64,000 nt of DNA from CAMASH01 sp041746635 (GTDB lineage: Bacteria; Verrucomicrobiota; Verrucomicrobiia; Chthoniobacterales; Terrimicrobiaceae). The position numbers were made by a program, and so were the translations under genes. Within the stretch, counting starts at the first letter, position 1. Every line of letters begins with the position of its first letter. Positions 8,767-18,918 of the stretch are shown here, piece by piece. Below the pieces are notes generated by a model. That model did no database searches. It saw only the letters and a list, made by a program, of their open reading frames with translations, and was not told the origin of the DNA. The stretch covers positions 62,001-126,000 of the forward strand of contig JBGTGQ010000015.1 in the NCBI GenBank assembly GCA_041746635.1, given 5' to 3'.

Positions 8767-10052
8767 CTTTTCCACCTTCCTCCCGGAATACTCATTCCCC
8801 CCCATCGACTGGCGCGGACGCGGATCACCGCCCGCGCATTTTTTTTCTCCAGCGTTCCGTCCCTCCCGATCACTCTGCCGCCGGCGCCATTCTTCTCGAT
8901 CTGGCCCGCCATCTGGCCCGTCGTGGATTCTCTCCCTGGCTCCTTGCCACCCGCGAACCCAAGAAAGCGCCGCGGCGCGAATTTCTCGATGGTGTGCAAA
9001 TCGTACGCGCAGCCTGCCTCCGCTTTTCGAAAAGTTCCCTTCTCTTCCGCGCACTTACTCTCCTTAGTGCCTACGTTTCGTTAGCGATCACCGCCCTGCG
9101 CCTGCCGCGCCCGGATGTCATTGTTACACTTACCGATCCACCCCTCGCTCTCTGTCTCGGAAATATACTCGCGCGCATCTGGAGTTGCCCGCATTTTCAT
9201 TGGTCTCAGGATGTCTACCCGGAAATCGCCCGCGCCGCTGGTTTATTATCCGCCAATGGGATATTTTATCGCTCACTACACCGCATTGCGCGACACGCTC
9301 GACGGCGGGCCGACCGCGTCATCGTCATCGGCAGATGCATGGAGGAACGATTACGAGGCGACTGCGAAAAGAATCTTTGCCTAATTCCCAACTGGTCACA
9401 GTTAGATTATTCCATTCCCCTGGCATCCACAATCCGGACCCGGCTGCAGGCGGAAAAAACATTTCTGGTTCTTTACACGGGAAACCTCGGGCGCACTCAC
9501 GACTTCGACGGGTTGCTTGCCGCCGCCACAGAGTTCCAAGCCCTCGATGAGCCTGTCGTTTTTGGCATTGTCGGCAACGGTCCTCAACGGGCTGAAGTAG
9601 AGCGTCGCGCAACCGCAGCTCAATTAGTCAATGTTCGCTTTCTCCCCCCCCAACCCTGGAATGAAGTTCCCTCCATGCTTGCCGCTGCCGACATCCTCCT
9701 CGTCTCCCTCAAATCCGAATTCGGCGGACTGGTGGTGCCAAGCAAAATTTATGACGCAACCGCTTCAGGCCGACCGGTTATTTTTGCCGGGCCGGCCGAC
9801 TGTGAATGCGCACGCGTACTCGCGGATTACCGCCTTGGCGTTACCGTCCCAGACCGCGATGGCCATGCCCTGGCGCAAGCCATCCGCTCCGTGCGATCCT
9901 CGAACACCGAATTTCCCGAGCACAGTCAGGCCGCAGCTCGCTCGACCGATCCCACCTCCATCGATCTTTTTGAACAAGCGCTTCGGGAAGCCTTACTACC
10001 TGCTTCCTTATCTAACGCCCCCGGAACGACAGCACACTCCACGCCGTCTTAA
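8763..10052 (+). CDS. WcaI-like GT4 glycosyltransferase
   Basis: A 429-residue GT-B transferase. Its first 30 residues are polar and proline-rich, followed by RIFFLQRSVPPDHSAAG. The donor half contains LYTGNLGRTHDFDGLL and GGLVVPSKIYDATASGRPVIF, the pattern of WcaI-type colanic acid transferases. The ATG at 8763 overlaps the acyltransferase stop as ATGA. It is the last plus-strand gene of the cluster, and its 3' end overlaps the convergent sugar-transferase gene by 41 nt. Confidence 0.85.
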   Translation: MTFPPSSRNTHSPPSTGADADHRPRIFFLQRSVPPDHSAAGAILLDLARHLARRGFSPWLLATREPKKAPRREFLDGVQIVRAACLRFSKSSLLFRALTLLSAYVSLAITALRLPRPDVIVTLTDPPLALCLGNILARIWSCPHFHWSQDVYPEIARAAGLLSANGIFYRSLHRIARHARRRADRVIVIGRCMEERLRGDCEKNLCLIPNWSQLDYSIPLASTIRTRLQAEKTFLVLYTGNLGRTHDFDGLLAAATEFQALDEPVVFGIVGNGPQRAEVERRATAAQLVNVRFLPPQPWNEVPSMLAAADILLVSLKSEFGGLVVPSKIYDATASGRPVIFAGPADCECARVLADYRLGVTVPDRDGHALAQAIRSVRSSNTEFPEHSQAAARSTDPTSIDLFEQALREALLPASLSNAPGTTAHSTPS

Positions 10053-11442
10053 GTATGATCTCAAGGTCGAGAACCAGCGAATAAAACTGAATGTAAAACA
10101 AATCATAGCGCAGTTTTCCAATGGCATCGTCCAAACTCGCTCCATAGGGAAAGTTCAACTGAGCCCAGCCCGTGACCCCTGGCCTCACCAAGTGACGCAA
10201 ATGATAAAATGGAATCTCACGCTCGTAGCCCTCTGCCAGAATAGTCCATTCAGGGCGCGGGCCGATCAGGCTCATGTCGCCCTTCCAAACATTAATCAGC
10301 TGCGGCAATTCGTCAAACCGTAAGCGGCGCAAGAAACGCCCGATCCGGGTCACACGCTGATCATTTTCCTGGACATAAAGATCACCGTCTTCATTCCCCA
10401 CCTGCATGCTGCGGAACTTTATCATCGTAAAGACGCGCCGGTGACGCCCCACCCGCTGTTGCCGGAAAAAAACCGGTCCGCGGCTGTCCAGCTTGATCAG
10501 GATGGGAGCAAGAATCATGAGCGGGCTCGCGATGAGCAACAAGATGGTGGAGAGCAGAAGATCCATCGAGCGCTTCACGATTCGATAATAAGATCGCTCT
10601 GCCAGTCGGAAATTTTGTTCGAACAGCCAATTGGCGTCCAAATGCAATGTGGGAACTTGCCTCCACATCGCCGCATAAAATGAATTCAGCGTATAAACAC
10701 GCAGATCGTCAAAGTGCATGCGGGCCAGCCGATCCCTGGTCGCTTTGCTTAGTTTATCGGGGGAATCCACAATAATCACCGCCTCGAATTCCCTCCGGAC
10801 TTCGTCCCAAAAACTCTCGGAGGCCAACTCCTCGCTCTCACACCACTGTTGCAGCGGATTCGACAAGCCGGTTCGCTGATAGCTCTCCGAAAATTCTTTG
10901 ATCGAGGCCATATCACCAATCAGGAGATACGGTCGTCTCGCACTGAATCGGCCCAAAACTGTTACCAGGGCCACCCGAATGCCCAGCGCAGGGATGGTAA
11001 AAAGGATTGCGGCCACAATCAGCACCGCCCGACTTTCGTTCACGATTCGGGAATTCCCCACAAAGAAAACGAAAATAATAAAAAACCCCACCAATGCTCC
11101 GCAAGCGATGGCAATGAGAAACTCAGCGGAAAAGTTTAAGGTCCGGAAATTTTGATGCGATCGGTAACCGCCGATAATCGCGATCGAGGCAAGCAAACTC
11201 GCTCCAAATAACCCGGCAGAAAGCAACGCGGTGGGTCGAAAAATGTCTGCTATCGGCGTTCCGATTCGCAGACTGCTCAGCAATGCCACAAAAAACAAAA
11301 ATCCCAAGGCGTCCAATAAGGGCATCAGAAATCGCCAGACGATTCCACTGCCGAAGAAGTCCATCCATGGTGATCTCGGCGTTTCTTTTAGATCCTGCAA
11401 CTTCCATGCCATTTCAGAATCAAAAGGGGGCTTCATACTCAT
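10012..11442 (-). CDS. Polyprenyl-phosphate sugar phosphotransferase (WbaP/WcaJ type)
   Basis: Starts polysaccharide synthesis by moving a sugar-1-phosphate onto undecaprenyl phosphate in the inner membrane. About four N-terminal helices and a soluble middle domain (YLLIGD...) precede the C-terminal bacterial sugar transferase domain. That domain shows KRSMDLLLS, VFFRQQRVGRHRRVFTMIKFR, RFDELPQLINVWKGDMSLIGPRPE and RPGVTGWAQ. The frame is open to an ATG at 11469, but that part is made of an intergenic repeat, so the ATG at 11442 is preferred (476 residues); ATG 11436 is also possible. The sugar is unknown. Confidence 0.9.
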   Translation of the reverse strand: MSMKPPFDSEMAWKLQDLKETPRSPWMDFFGSGIVWRFLMPLLDALGFLFFVALLSSLRIGTPIADIFRPTALLSAGLFGASLLASIAIIGGYRSHQNFRTLNFSAEFLIAIACGALVGFFIIFVFFVGNSRIVNESRAVLIVAAILFTIPALGIRVALVTVLGRFSARRPYLLIGDMASIKEFSESYQRTGLSNPLQQWCESEELASESFWDEVRREFEAVIIVDSPDKLSKATRDRLARMHFDDLRVYTLNSFYAAMWRQVPTLHLDANWLFEQNFRLAERSYYRIVKRSMDLLLSTILLLIASPLMILAPILIKLDSRGPVFFRQQRVGRHRRVFTMIKFRSMQVGNEDGDLYVQENDQRVTRIGRFLRRLRFDELPQLINVWKGDMSLIGPRPEWTILAEGYEREIPFYHLRHLVRPGVTGWAQLNFPYGASLDDAIGKLRYDLFYIQFYSLVLDLEIILKTAWSVLSFRGR

Positions 11443-11454
11443 TTCAGCCCAAAA

Positions 11455-11595
11455 CAGATTTCCATCCACAGATCGACACGAAGTTACGCAGATAAAAAAT
11501 CGGGACAGAAAAGCACCGGGAACTCCCCAAGTTCGCGAGGATAAGACCGGGAAAATATCTGATCTGTGTCCATTTGTGAAATCTGCGGATCATTT
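11455..11595. repeat. Inverted pair of short-word repeats
   Basis: The gap between the sugar-transferase and tyrosine-kinase genes is almost filled by two arms built from words such as ACAGAT, CAGATTTC and ACGCAGAT: left arm about 11455-11494, right arm about 11556-11595. The right arm read in reverse complement repeats the words of the left arm, so the transcript could fold. No gene is seen here. Confidence 0.55.
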
Positions 11596-11613
11596 CCAAT
11601 GCTGGATTCAGGT

Positions 11614-13770
11614 TTAGCCCTTGCCCTTTGGCCATTTGGACTGCATGGAATAATAATAATTGTAATACGGGTAATCGTGACTGGCCGCATCCACCCCGTT
11701 GTAAATGACTCCTTCCACAAAAGCCCCTCGGGATTTAAGAACCGCCAGGGTTTTCTTCGCAAGGCGCATCCCTGTCACACCGGAGCGAACAGCCAGCAGA
11801 ACGGCATCCACTTTCCCGGCAAGCACACTCGTTTCGTCCACGGCCAAAACGGGCGAACTATCGATAATGACGATATCGAAACGCGCTCTCACGTCATTAA
11901 TGAAACGATCGAGGATTTTGCTCAGGAAGACTTCGCTGCCCCTTGAACCGAAATATCCACGCGGCACAATCCATAGATTCTCGACGTTCGTGGTAACGAT
12001 CGCCTTTTCGATCAAGACCTCGCCGGAAAGCACATTCCCAAGCCCGGGTTCCTGCTCGACTTCAAAGAGACGATGCATCGCACCGCGGCAGAAATCGGCA
12101 TCCACCAGCAATGTCTTGGACCCCATGGAAGCCAGGGAAATGGCCAGATTACTGGCGATGGTCGACTTCCCTTCGTCCGGCACACCGCTGGTGATGAGCA
12201 CCAATTTCGGCGGCCCGTTTTCCCAATGCGTATAGCAAAGCCACGCTCGAAGCTTGCGAAAGGCCTCCGCCAGAGAAATATTATCGTCCTCCGTCAAGTG
12301 GAGGTGCTCCTGCCCTTCCGGTACAAGCGGAATAATGCCGACAACATCCTCCGCCAAGATGGCCTGCAACTCGGAAATGGCCACGATCCGATCATCAAAA
12401 AGGCCGATCAAAAAGAGGATGCCTCCTCCCGCCAACGCTCCCAACAACGCTCCCTTCAATAAATCACTGCCTAGGGGATTGATCCGCACGTTCGGCACAG
12501 ACGCATATTCCATGACCGACAGGATGTCTTGCTGGATGTTGGAATTCACACCCACGCTTTGGACGCTGGCCAGCAAGCGATCATAAAGATTTTTCTGACG
12601 TTCAACCGCATTTTGCAGCCGCTCAAATTCTCCCATTCGTGCACTCAACTCGAGCGATTTTTTCTCCCACTTGCTAACTTGCTCCTTGGTGTTGCTAATT
12701 TGAGCTTCAAGCGATTGGCGCTTGGAGGAAAATTGCTCAATCGCCTGGGCGCGATAGACTTCAAGCAATTTTTTGTTCTGTTTGATCTGTTGCTCGATTG
12801 CTTTCACCTTCGGGTGGTCTGCCTGCCGGCCTTCCAACAGCTGCAGCCGTTGCGCTTCAAGCAGATAATTCGCCCGCTTAACATTCATGTAACTTTCCGC
12901 CGGCCCGTAATTGCCAGAAATGATAAATTCCTCGCCTTTTTCGTTCGCGGCACCATCTGCTTTTTGTTTGGACTGCCCGGACGGCGAAGTTAGTCTCTCA
13001 GCCGCCCGGGCAAGGTTCTGCTCTTCGGAAAGCAAGCTGATGAGATTGTATTCCGACTCAAGTAAAGCAAGGTTGTGATTGAGAGTCGTCAAGTATCCTC
13101 CCGCACTCACCCCCTCCTCCCGTAAAAAAACGAGGTTGTTTTGACGCTTCCAATCGAAAAGTTTGTCTTCATACCTCCGCAAGTCACTCTCGACCCGCAA
13201 AAGTTCATCCGCTATGGCGGTCTGCGTGGTTTGAGATTTCTCGGCAAACATCTGGCGTCTCACGGCGATGTATTCCTCGATGACAGCATTCAGGAAAGCC
13301 TTCAGGTAATCCGGCTGTGATCCCATCGCATTAAGCACGAAAATCGACGTCAGCGGAAGTTGCTGCACGGAGATATTCACGGGCACCGGCGTGAGATCCG
13401 GCCGCAACGACCTCACGCGGGCCGTCGCACGGCGATTTACCTCAGGGCTCAGCATCAACTCGACCTGCGTCCCAAAAAAGTTCATGCTTTCTTCCTTGTA
13501 AATGGCCCCATCTGGCAAGGCGACCTGACCACTCACAATGATGCGAGCCGTCGACTGGTAAGTGACGGGCTTGGTCAGCGCCTGCCAGGCTTGAAAGACA
13601 AGCCCCGCGCTAACCGTCAGCGCCGGAACCCACCAGAAGATCCGGAGAATCCGCCGGTAGCGCATCACCCGGTTCCGCAGCAACTCGGCGCGCTCCGGTT
13701 GATTCAAATCCATCGAATAATCGGACTCCGTCTCACCGTCTGCGCCCCCTGATACTTTTTTTGAGTCCAT
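11614..13770 (-). CDS. Wzc-like polysaccharide co-polymerase and tyrosine autokinase
   Basis: A 718-residue fused chain-length regulator and BY-kinase. It has a first membrane helix near 43-62, a large coiled-coil-rich periplasmic region (about 170-400) and a second helix near 440-458. The cytoplasmic kinase has Walker A SGVPDEGKST (528-537), Walker A' LLVDAD (554-559) and Walker B IVIIDSSP (about 633-640). The tail carries six tyrosines within residues 700-707, the usual autophosphorylation cluster. It would control chain length and export together with the SLBB protein encoded just upstream (stop and start share one base). Confidence 0.93.
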   Translation of the reverse strand: MDSKKVSGGADGETESDYSMDLNQPERAELLRNRVMRYRRILRIFWWVPALTVSAGLVFQAWQALTKPVTYQSTARIIVSGQVALPDGAIYKEESMNFFGTQVELMLSPEVNRRATARVRSLRPDLTPVPVNISVQQLPLTSIFVLNAMGSQPDYLKAFLNAVIEEYIAVRRQMFAEKSQTTQTAIADELLRVESDLRRYEDKLFDWKRQNNLVFLREEGVSAGGYLTTLNHNLALLESEYNLISLLSEEQNLARAAERLTSPSGQSKQKADGAANEKGEEFIISGNYGPAESYMNVKRANYLLEAQRLQLLEGRQADHPKVKAIEQQIKQNKKLLEVYRAQAIEQFSSKRQSLEAQISNTKEQVSKWEKKSLELSARMGEFERLQNAVERQKNLYDRLLASVQSVGVNSNIQQDILSVMEYASVPNVRINPLGSDLLKGALLGALAGGGILFLIGLFDDRIVAISELQAILAEDVVGIIPLVPEGQEHLHLTEDDNISLAEAFRKLRAWLCYTHWENGPPKLVLITSGVPDEGKSTIASNLAISLASMGSKTLLVDADFCRGAMHRLFEVEQEPGLGNVLSGEVLIEKAIVTTNVENLWIVPRGYFGSRGSEVFLSKILDRFINDVRARFDIVIIDSSPVLAVDETSVLAGKVDAVLLAVRSGVTGMRLAKKTLAVLKSRGAFVEGVIYNGVDAASHDYPYYNYYYSMQSKWPKGKG

Positions 13771-14501
13771 TAGAAATTAAACATGCGCTCCGGCACGACA
13801 ATGAAGTCCCCTGGTTGAACAACGATATCTTTGCTCACATCGCCTCGCTCCAGTACGGCTTTTACATCCACGGTAAAGCGCTCGGTTTTGCCGCCGGGAT
13901 TCGGTCGCATCACCCGCACGCGGCGTCGATCGGCAAAATCGGCAAAGCCGCCCGCCGCAAGAATCGCCGCTGCGACCGTCACTTCTCGATCCCGCGGAAT
14001 CTCCTGGCTGCCTTGCTTGGCAACTTGCCCTGTCACAAAATACGTTCCCAGCGGGAGAGTGCTCGCCGTCTCCAGAGCCAATCCCACCGTTGCTTTTCGG
14101 TACACCGACTTCTCCAGCCGGCGACTCAACTCGCCGGCCACTTCTTTGCAAGTGCGCCCGGTCACCTTCGTCCGTCCGATGTAAGGGAAATCCGCCTCGC
14201 CTGAAGATGACACGGTGATAAAACTTTTCTCTCCAGGCTCCTCCGCGATCTGGAAGCTCAACTTATCGCCTACAGCCAGAAGCCTATTGCCGTCCAGCGG
14301 CAGGATGAAGTCCGCTCGCTTAGGGCTTTCAACTTCCTCCTTCTCCACCTTCATTGCGCCACTTATGGCATTGACGTCATCGAACGTCTGGGCCACTGAG
14401 GGCGCAATCCCTATACCGGCAAAAGCGATGAGAAGCCACGCGTAAAATGCCAGCCGTTCCCTACGGCAGCTTGCGAAAAAATGGAAGGCCGTGAAACTCA
14501 T
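13770..14501 (-). CDS. Polysaccharide export protein (Wza/SLBB type)
   Basis: A 243-residue exported protein with a Wza-like poly-export domain and an SLBB segment. The start at 14501 lies just after the upstream stop. It gives a signal peptide (hydrophobic WLLIAFAGIGIA, cleavage probably after SVAQ). The export domain reads LAVGDKLSFQI...SGEADFPYIGRTKVTG, and the SLBB-like part has YFVTGQVAKQG and AILAAGGFADFADRRRVRVMRP. No lipobox cysteine is seen. It probably forms the periplasmic or outer-membrane conduit with the barrel protein and the Wzc-like kinase. Confidence 0.88.
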   Translation of the reverse strand: MSFTAFHFFASCRRERLAFYAWLLIAFAGIGIAPSVAQTFDDVNAISGAMKVEKEEVESPKRADFILPLDGNRLLAVGDKLSFQIAEEPGEKSFITVSSSGEADFPYIGRTKVTGRTCKEVAGELSRRLEKSVYRKATVGLALETASTLPLGTYFVTGQVAKQGSQEIPRDREVTVAAAILAAGGFADFADRRRVRVMRPNPGGKTERFTVDVKAVLERGDVSKDIVVQPGDFIVVPERMFNF

Positions 14502-14502
14502 G

Positions 14503-15960
14503 CTAAAAACTGTGGGAAAGGGAGAATGTAATAATCTGTCGATCATAGTTTGCCGCCAATCCGGAGAGATTATTTAAATAATAACCATAGGAAATAGCTA
14601 TGGAGGAATCCTTTGCAATCTGCAAGGAAATGTCGGCAGCGGCCTCCCATGTTGTATAAGGAATCCGCGAGCTCGAGTTCGAAATTCCTCCATATTCATA
14701 TGCGGTTTCGAAGGTTATTCGCGCAATCCGGTTCAAGCGATATTGGAGCTGATAGCTGGCTGTGGTCACCTCCTGGTAGTTGGATACACTTGATCCGGTC
14801 GCCTCCCGGCTCAACCCGAAAGAATGGGAAAGATGCCGGTTCAATCGATTGCTCATGGTAAAAATAAAGTATGGCTGCGAATAATCGCCGCCGCCAAGCG
14901 TATCTTCGATATCTGTATTAAAGCCGGAATTGCTCTGGAAAACCAGCTGATCGCCTTGCTTGCCCGTTTGAGTAAAAGTGCCCGTCTGCAGCCCAACCTC
15001 CAGCGAATACGTTGTGTAAACCGACAGGCGTGATTCAAGCACCACCCCCATTCTCGTCATAATTCCATCGTTCAAAACCTGCTCTGAATAAGTCATGGTG
15101 GAAATTTGCGATCTCAGCCCCACTCGCGTGGTTGGAGTAACGTCGAACGACACGGCTCCGTAGGCCGAATAGCCATAGGAATTTTGTGAAGTGAATTCGT
15201 TGCTCGTCAAGGAAACCGTATCCATTCTTTCCAAGCCAACCACAAATATCAATTGATTGGGATTCCAAAGAAGAGAAAGGCCCCCGCTATTCGTAAATTG
15301 GCGGAAATTCACGCTATTGGTGACAGCCGGGGAGTTTTCGCCACCGCCATTACCATTCGTAATGGATGGTTGATCATAGAAACTCAGCACCATGTCGCCA
15401 AAATAAATCCGGTAGTCGAAGCTCGTGTTCGGAGCGATATTTAATCCACTACTATTGTATTGAGTGTACCTCAGATACTGTGAGTAATCAAAGCCCAAGG
15501 TAATTTTAAGATTATTCCTCTGGGTGATTTGCCAGTCTATCCCAAGATCGATGGATGCACTCACAACCTCATCGAGCAGCGGGTTGTCCGGCGAATTATT
15601 TATATTATTGTCCACCGCGAAACTCATTCCGGCTTCGAGAGTAAACTTGACCGGTCCTACCCGAGCTGTTTCGGAACCGGCCGAGTCACTCTGTCCTTCC
15701 GATCCTCCGCGTGATTTGAGATAACGGCCATAAGATCTCCAGCCCGCCAAGGAAACCCGGTTTCCTCCAATGCCCGGCCCGCTATGCGGCCTGCTCTGGG
15801 ACGGAGATTCGTTTGCATAAATCTCCTCTGTAGCCAGACGCTGGGCTTCGCTTGATCCTCCCAGCGAGTAAATACTTTGCGCATCCGCTCGCCCACTGAG
15901 GAAAGCAAGCAGGCAACCGACACCTGTCCAGAAATAGGCCGCAGTTCCCCGGGACGCCAT
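14503..15960 (-). CDS. Predicted outer-membrane beta-barrel protein of the polysaccharide locus
   Basis: A 485-residue protein from the ATG at 15960, which gives a clear signal peptide (GVGCLLAFLSGRADAQ). The rest is rich in alternating polar and hydrophobic residues and in Ser, Asn, Tyr and Gln. It has many short strands and ends in Phe (SHSF), the usual mark of an outer-membrane barrel. An upstream ATG at 16059 would add a Cys/Arg-rich leader and is less likely. Position next to the SLBB export gene suggests a porin-like polysaccharide exit channel. That role is inferred; no specific family is recognised. Confidence 0.75.
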   Translation of the reverse strand: MASRGTAAYFWTGVGCLLAFLSGRADAQSIYSLGGSSEAQRLATEEIYANESPSQSRPHSGPGIGGNRVSLAGWRSYGRYLKSRGGSEGQSDSAGSETARVGPVKFTLEAGMSFAVDNNINNSPDNPLLDEVVSASIDLGIDWQITQRNNLKITLGFDYSQYLRYTQYNSSGLNIAPNTSFDYRIYFGDMVLSFYDQPSITNGNGGGENSPAVTNSVNFRQFTNSGGLSLLWNPNQLIFVVGLERMDTVSLTSNEFTSQNSYGYSAYGAVSFDVTPTTRVGLRSQISTMTYSEQVLNDGIMTRMGVVLESRLSVYTTYSLEVGLQTGTFTQTGKQGDQLVFQSNSGFNTDIEDTLGGGDYSQPYFIFTMSNRLNRHLSHSFGLSREATGSSVSNYQEVTTASYQLQYRLNRIARITFETAYEYGGISNSSSRIPYTTWEAAADISLQIAKDSSIAISYGYYLNNLSGLAANYDRQIITFSLSHSF

Positions 15961-16072
15961 CCTAAGCCGCCCGACTGCCAGGCAACAATATTCAGTCCGG
16001 ACTTTCCCGCGGTTGGCTGGAGGAGTTCTGGCCGGACGAATTGGACAATTTCTTATCATCTCTTCCTGGACT

Positions 16073-18670
16073 TCAGGCCATTACTGCCGTCGCGCTTTTC
16101 GTGGATTTTGTATCCGCCGATCTTGTTTCCAGAAACGCGCAAATTACGTTCCTCAAGGCCTCCATTCGGAGCGGCTTGCTAAGATAATAATCCATACCGG
16201 CCGCGAGGCATTTCTCCCGGTCGCCTGGCAGTGAAAAAGCGGTACATGCGATAAGGCACGCCGTGCGGGTCCAGGCTTCAAAAAGCGCCGCCTGCCGAAT
16301 TCTCGCGACGGTTTCGAAGCCATCCATATCTGGCATCTGCACATCCATGAAAACGATGTCGTAGTGCTGGCGAGGCAGTTGATCGAGACACTCATATCCA
16401 CTCGACACGGCATCACTCGGAATGCCGATGATACCGAGCAGCCGACGAAGAACCTTTTGATTGATCAAATTATCGTCCACCACCAGCGCACGCAGACCGT
16501 ACGAAGTGAAGTCAGGCTTCGGCACGGCCACATCGCGACTCTCTTGATCAATATCCTCCAAGCCTCGCTGGTACACCTCGGGATTTCCCACCGGAAGGGT
16601 CACCGTAAAGAGACTCCCAATGCCGATTTCACTGCGAACCGTAATTTCGCCGCCCATCAATTTCAGAACCTTCCAGCAGAAGGCTAACCCCATTCCCGTA
16701 CTGTGATGTCGTTGGGACTTGCCGGTGTCGCTCGACCAAAATGTCTGAAACAATGAGCTCAACGCGCCTTGCGGAATGCCCTGCCCGGAATCTTGAACAC
16801 AAAAATTCACTTTGCCAGGCTCTCCGGCCTTAATCAAAAGCCGGACAAAACCTTTCTCCGTATATCGGATTCCATTGCCAATAAGGTTATCCAACACCTG
16901 CCGGATTCGAACGGCATCCACTTCCATCTGTTCCGGAGCGTCTGCCTCCAGCACGAGTTCCAAGTTGAGATTGCGCAGCCGCGCATCGGGGGTTTTCCCC
17001 GCAATAACCGCTCTGGCCAGATCAGCTACCGAGACTGCCGTCGGCCTTATCTCGATGCTGCCAGATGGCACGTTGTTGTAATCAAGGAGATCATTGAGCA
17101 AAAAAAGCAGGCTGTTTCCGCTGGATCGAATTAATCCAACATAGTCGCGAAGCTCCTCGGAAATCGGCATGTTCTCCAGAATCAACGTAATGCCGAGGAT
17201 GCTATTGAGCGGAGTTCGCGTGTCGTGGCTCATGGCCAAAAGAAATTCGCTCTTGGCCCGATCCGCTGCTTCGGCTGCTTCCTTCGATTTCTTCAGCTTG
17301 TTCTCGTACTCCCGATGCAACGTGACGTCATGTCCGATGGCTTGGATTTCAGAGACGGTATCGTCTTCCGCCACAAGGGCTCTCTGATTCCATTCCAGGC
17401 GGCATTCCTCACCACCCTCCCGCTTAATCGCTAATTCGCTATGCATGGACCGTTTGGATTCCGTGGGAATTTGCGCCAGGATATTCTGGCCACCCAATAA
17501 GCTTTCCGTGAAAAACTCTTTAATATTTTTTCCCACCACGCCCCGAATGTGTCGGCCAAAGAATTGTGCAAACGCTTCGTTGGCCAGGACCACCTCTCCG
17601 TCGGGCCGGAAGCGCACGATCAACTCCGTCTGCGTCTCCACGACGGCGCGGTAAAGAACCTGGGATGATTTCAAACGGTCAAACATCGACTTCATGGTCT
17701 TCGCCAGCGTGGAAATTTCATCCGCACCATGAAAAAATGATGGCGCAAGGTCATCCATTCCACTCACCTCCACTCGCCGCGCGCTGTTGGTCAACCGGCG
17801 AATCCGGCCCGTCACCAGCAGCTCGACCATAAGCGTGCCGAAGATAATGACGATGATCCCGAAAGCGGCGGTGGATCCGAGGAAAAAACGCAGACTCGCG
17901 GTGCCCGTCAGCAAGGACTGCCTCGCCTCCGCCACGCGCAGGACGATCAAGGGCTTTTTCTTAAAGTCACGCAGGAGCGAATAGGCCAGGATCTGTTGAT
18001 CCGCATTTCCCGGCGGCACCACCAGCGTCGATTCGTCGTCCAACGCCCGCCCGCGAAAAACTTCCAGCGAATTTTCCGTGGCGGGAAGAATGGAAAAATC
18101 GGAAAGCAGCGCGTTTCGGAGCTTTTGTTCGTATTCCCCCGTCAGAAAAATACCAACGACAACACCCGCCAACGGAGAACCATCACTGGGAGAAACCGCC
18201 TCGGCCGAAAAGAGCATCGGCCCCAAACTCAACCCAACGAGTCCCGATTGCACCTGACCCGCTCCAAGTGAGCGAATGATATCTGCCAGCGCAGCCTGAT
18301 CGCTTCGGGTGAAAGCACTCATTCCCTCGGGTACGCCACGAAGCTCAATAAGACCAGTGCTGCCATCCGCGTTGATCGCCATCAGGGCATTGAGGTTAAA
18401 ATCACTCAATAAACGCGAGGATACGGATTTGATATTCGCTGGATTCGCCGTGCTTTCCTTCAGCCAAATTCTCACGGCCCCGGCGATGTAATTTTGTCGT
18501 TCAGTGATGCCACTGGCCACCCGCGTCAGGGTACGGTCCACCCGTTTGGCGTCCGATTGATCGAATCGCTCAAGAAAAACAGCGGTCGCCACAATCGCGC
18601 TGGAAGTCCACAAGATCAACACAGCACCAGATAAACAGATGAAAAATTTTAATCGGGTGCTCACTTTCAA
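16073..18670 (-). CDS. Membrane hybrid sensor histidine kinase with receiver domain
   Basis: An 865-residue sensor. It has an N-terminal helix, an extracytoplasmic domain (about 35-265), a second helix, a HAMP-like linker and a PAS domain (about 340-460). The HisKA domain has His482 in SHDTRTPLNS. The ATPase core has DNLIGNGIRYTE, GQGIPQG and GMGLAFC. The C-terminal receiver has Asp776 in FMDVQMPDMDGF and Lys in SKP. No HPt or output domain is present, so a partner must relay the phosphate. It is encoded first in the minus-strand polysaccharide set and probably controls it. The start is uncertain: TTG 18670 or GTG 18664. Confidence 0.92.
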   Translation of the reverse strand: MKVSTRLKFFICLSGAVLILWTSSAIVATAVFLERFDQSDAKRVDRTLTRVASGITERQNYIAGAVRIWLKESTANPANIKSVSSRLLSDFNLNALMAINADGSTGLIELRGVPEGMSAFTRSDQAALADIIRSLGAGQVQSGLVGLSLGPMLFSAEAVSPSDGSPLAGVVVGIFLTGEYEQKLRNALLSDFSILPATENSLEVFRGRALDDESTLVVPPGNADQQILAYSLLRDFKKKPLIVLRVAEARQSLLTGTASLRFFLGSTAAFGIIVIIFGTLMVELLVTGRIRRLTNSARRVEVSGMDDLAPSFFHGADEISTLAKTMKSMFDRLKSSQVLYRAVVETQTELIVRFRPDGEVVLANEAFAQFFGRHIRGVVGKNIKEFFTESLLGGQNILAQIPTESKRSMHSELAIKREGGEECRLEWNQRALVAEDDTVSEIQAIGHDVTLHREYENKLKKSKEAAEAADRAKSEFLLAMSHDTRTPLNSILGITLILENMPISEELRDYVGLIRSSGNSLLFLLNDLLDYNNVPSGSIEIRPTAVSVADLARAVIAGKTPDARLRNLNLELVLEADAPEQMEVDAVRIRQVLDNLIGNGIRYTEKGFVRLLIKAGEPGKVNFCVQDSGQGIPQGALSSLFQTFWSSDTGKSQRHHSTGMGLAFCWKVLKLMGGEITVRSEIGIGSLFTVTLPVGNPEVYQRGLEDIDQESRDVAVPKPDFTSYGLRALVVDDNLINQKVLRRLLGIIGIPSDAVSSGYECLDQLPRQHYDIVFMDVQMPDMDGFETVARIRQAALFEAWTRTACLIACTAFSLPGDREKCLAAGMDYYLSKPLRMEALRNVICAFLETRSADTKSTKSATAVMA

Positions 18671-18918
18671 ATGGGTAAATCCAGACTATTAATGATATTC
18701 GAATCTTTTGAGTCAGAGGAAAAAGTTTTGTTTGTCTTTGGAAGAGATGTTTTGGTTTTTCCCATTGTTATCTCGTGGATTCACGTGCGAAGCGCGACAG
18801 CTTCTTCTGGGCTAGCGGCTGCCATTTTCATATAACACGGTGCTCTTCAGGGAAGTGCAACCTATCGCACCTCTCGTGTCCAGCATTTTTCCACTGTATT
18901 TATCAGGGTTGGAAGCTC

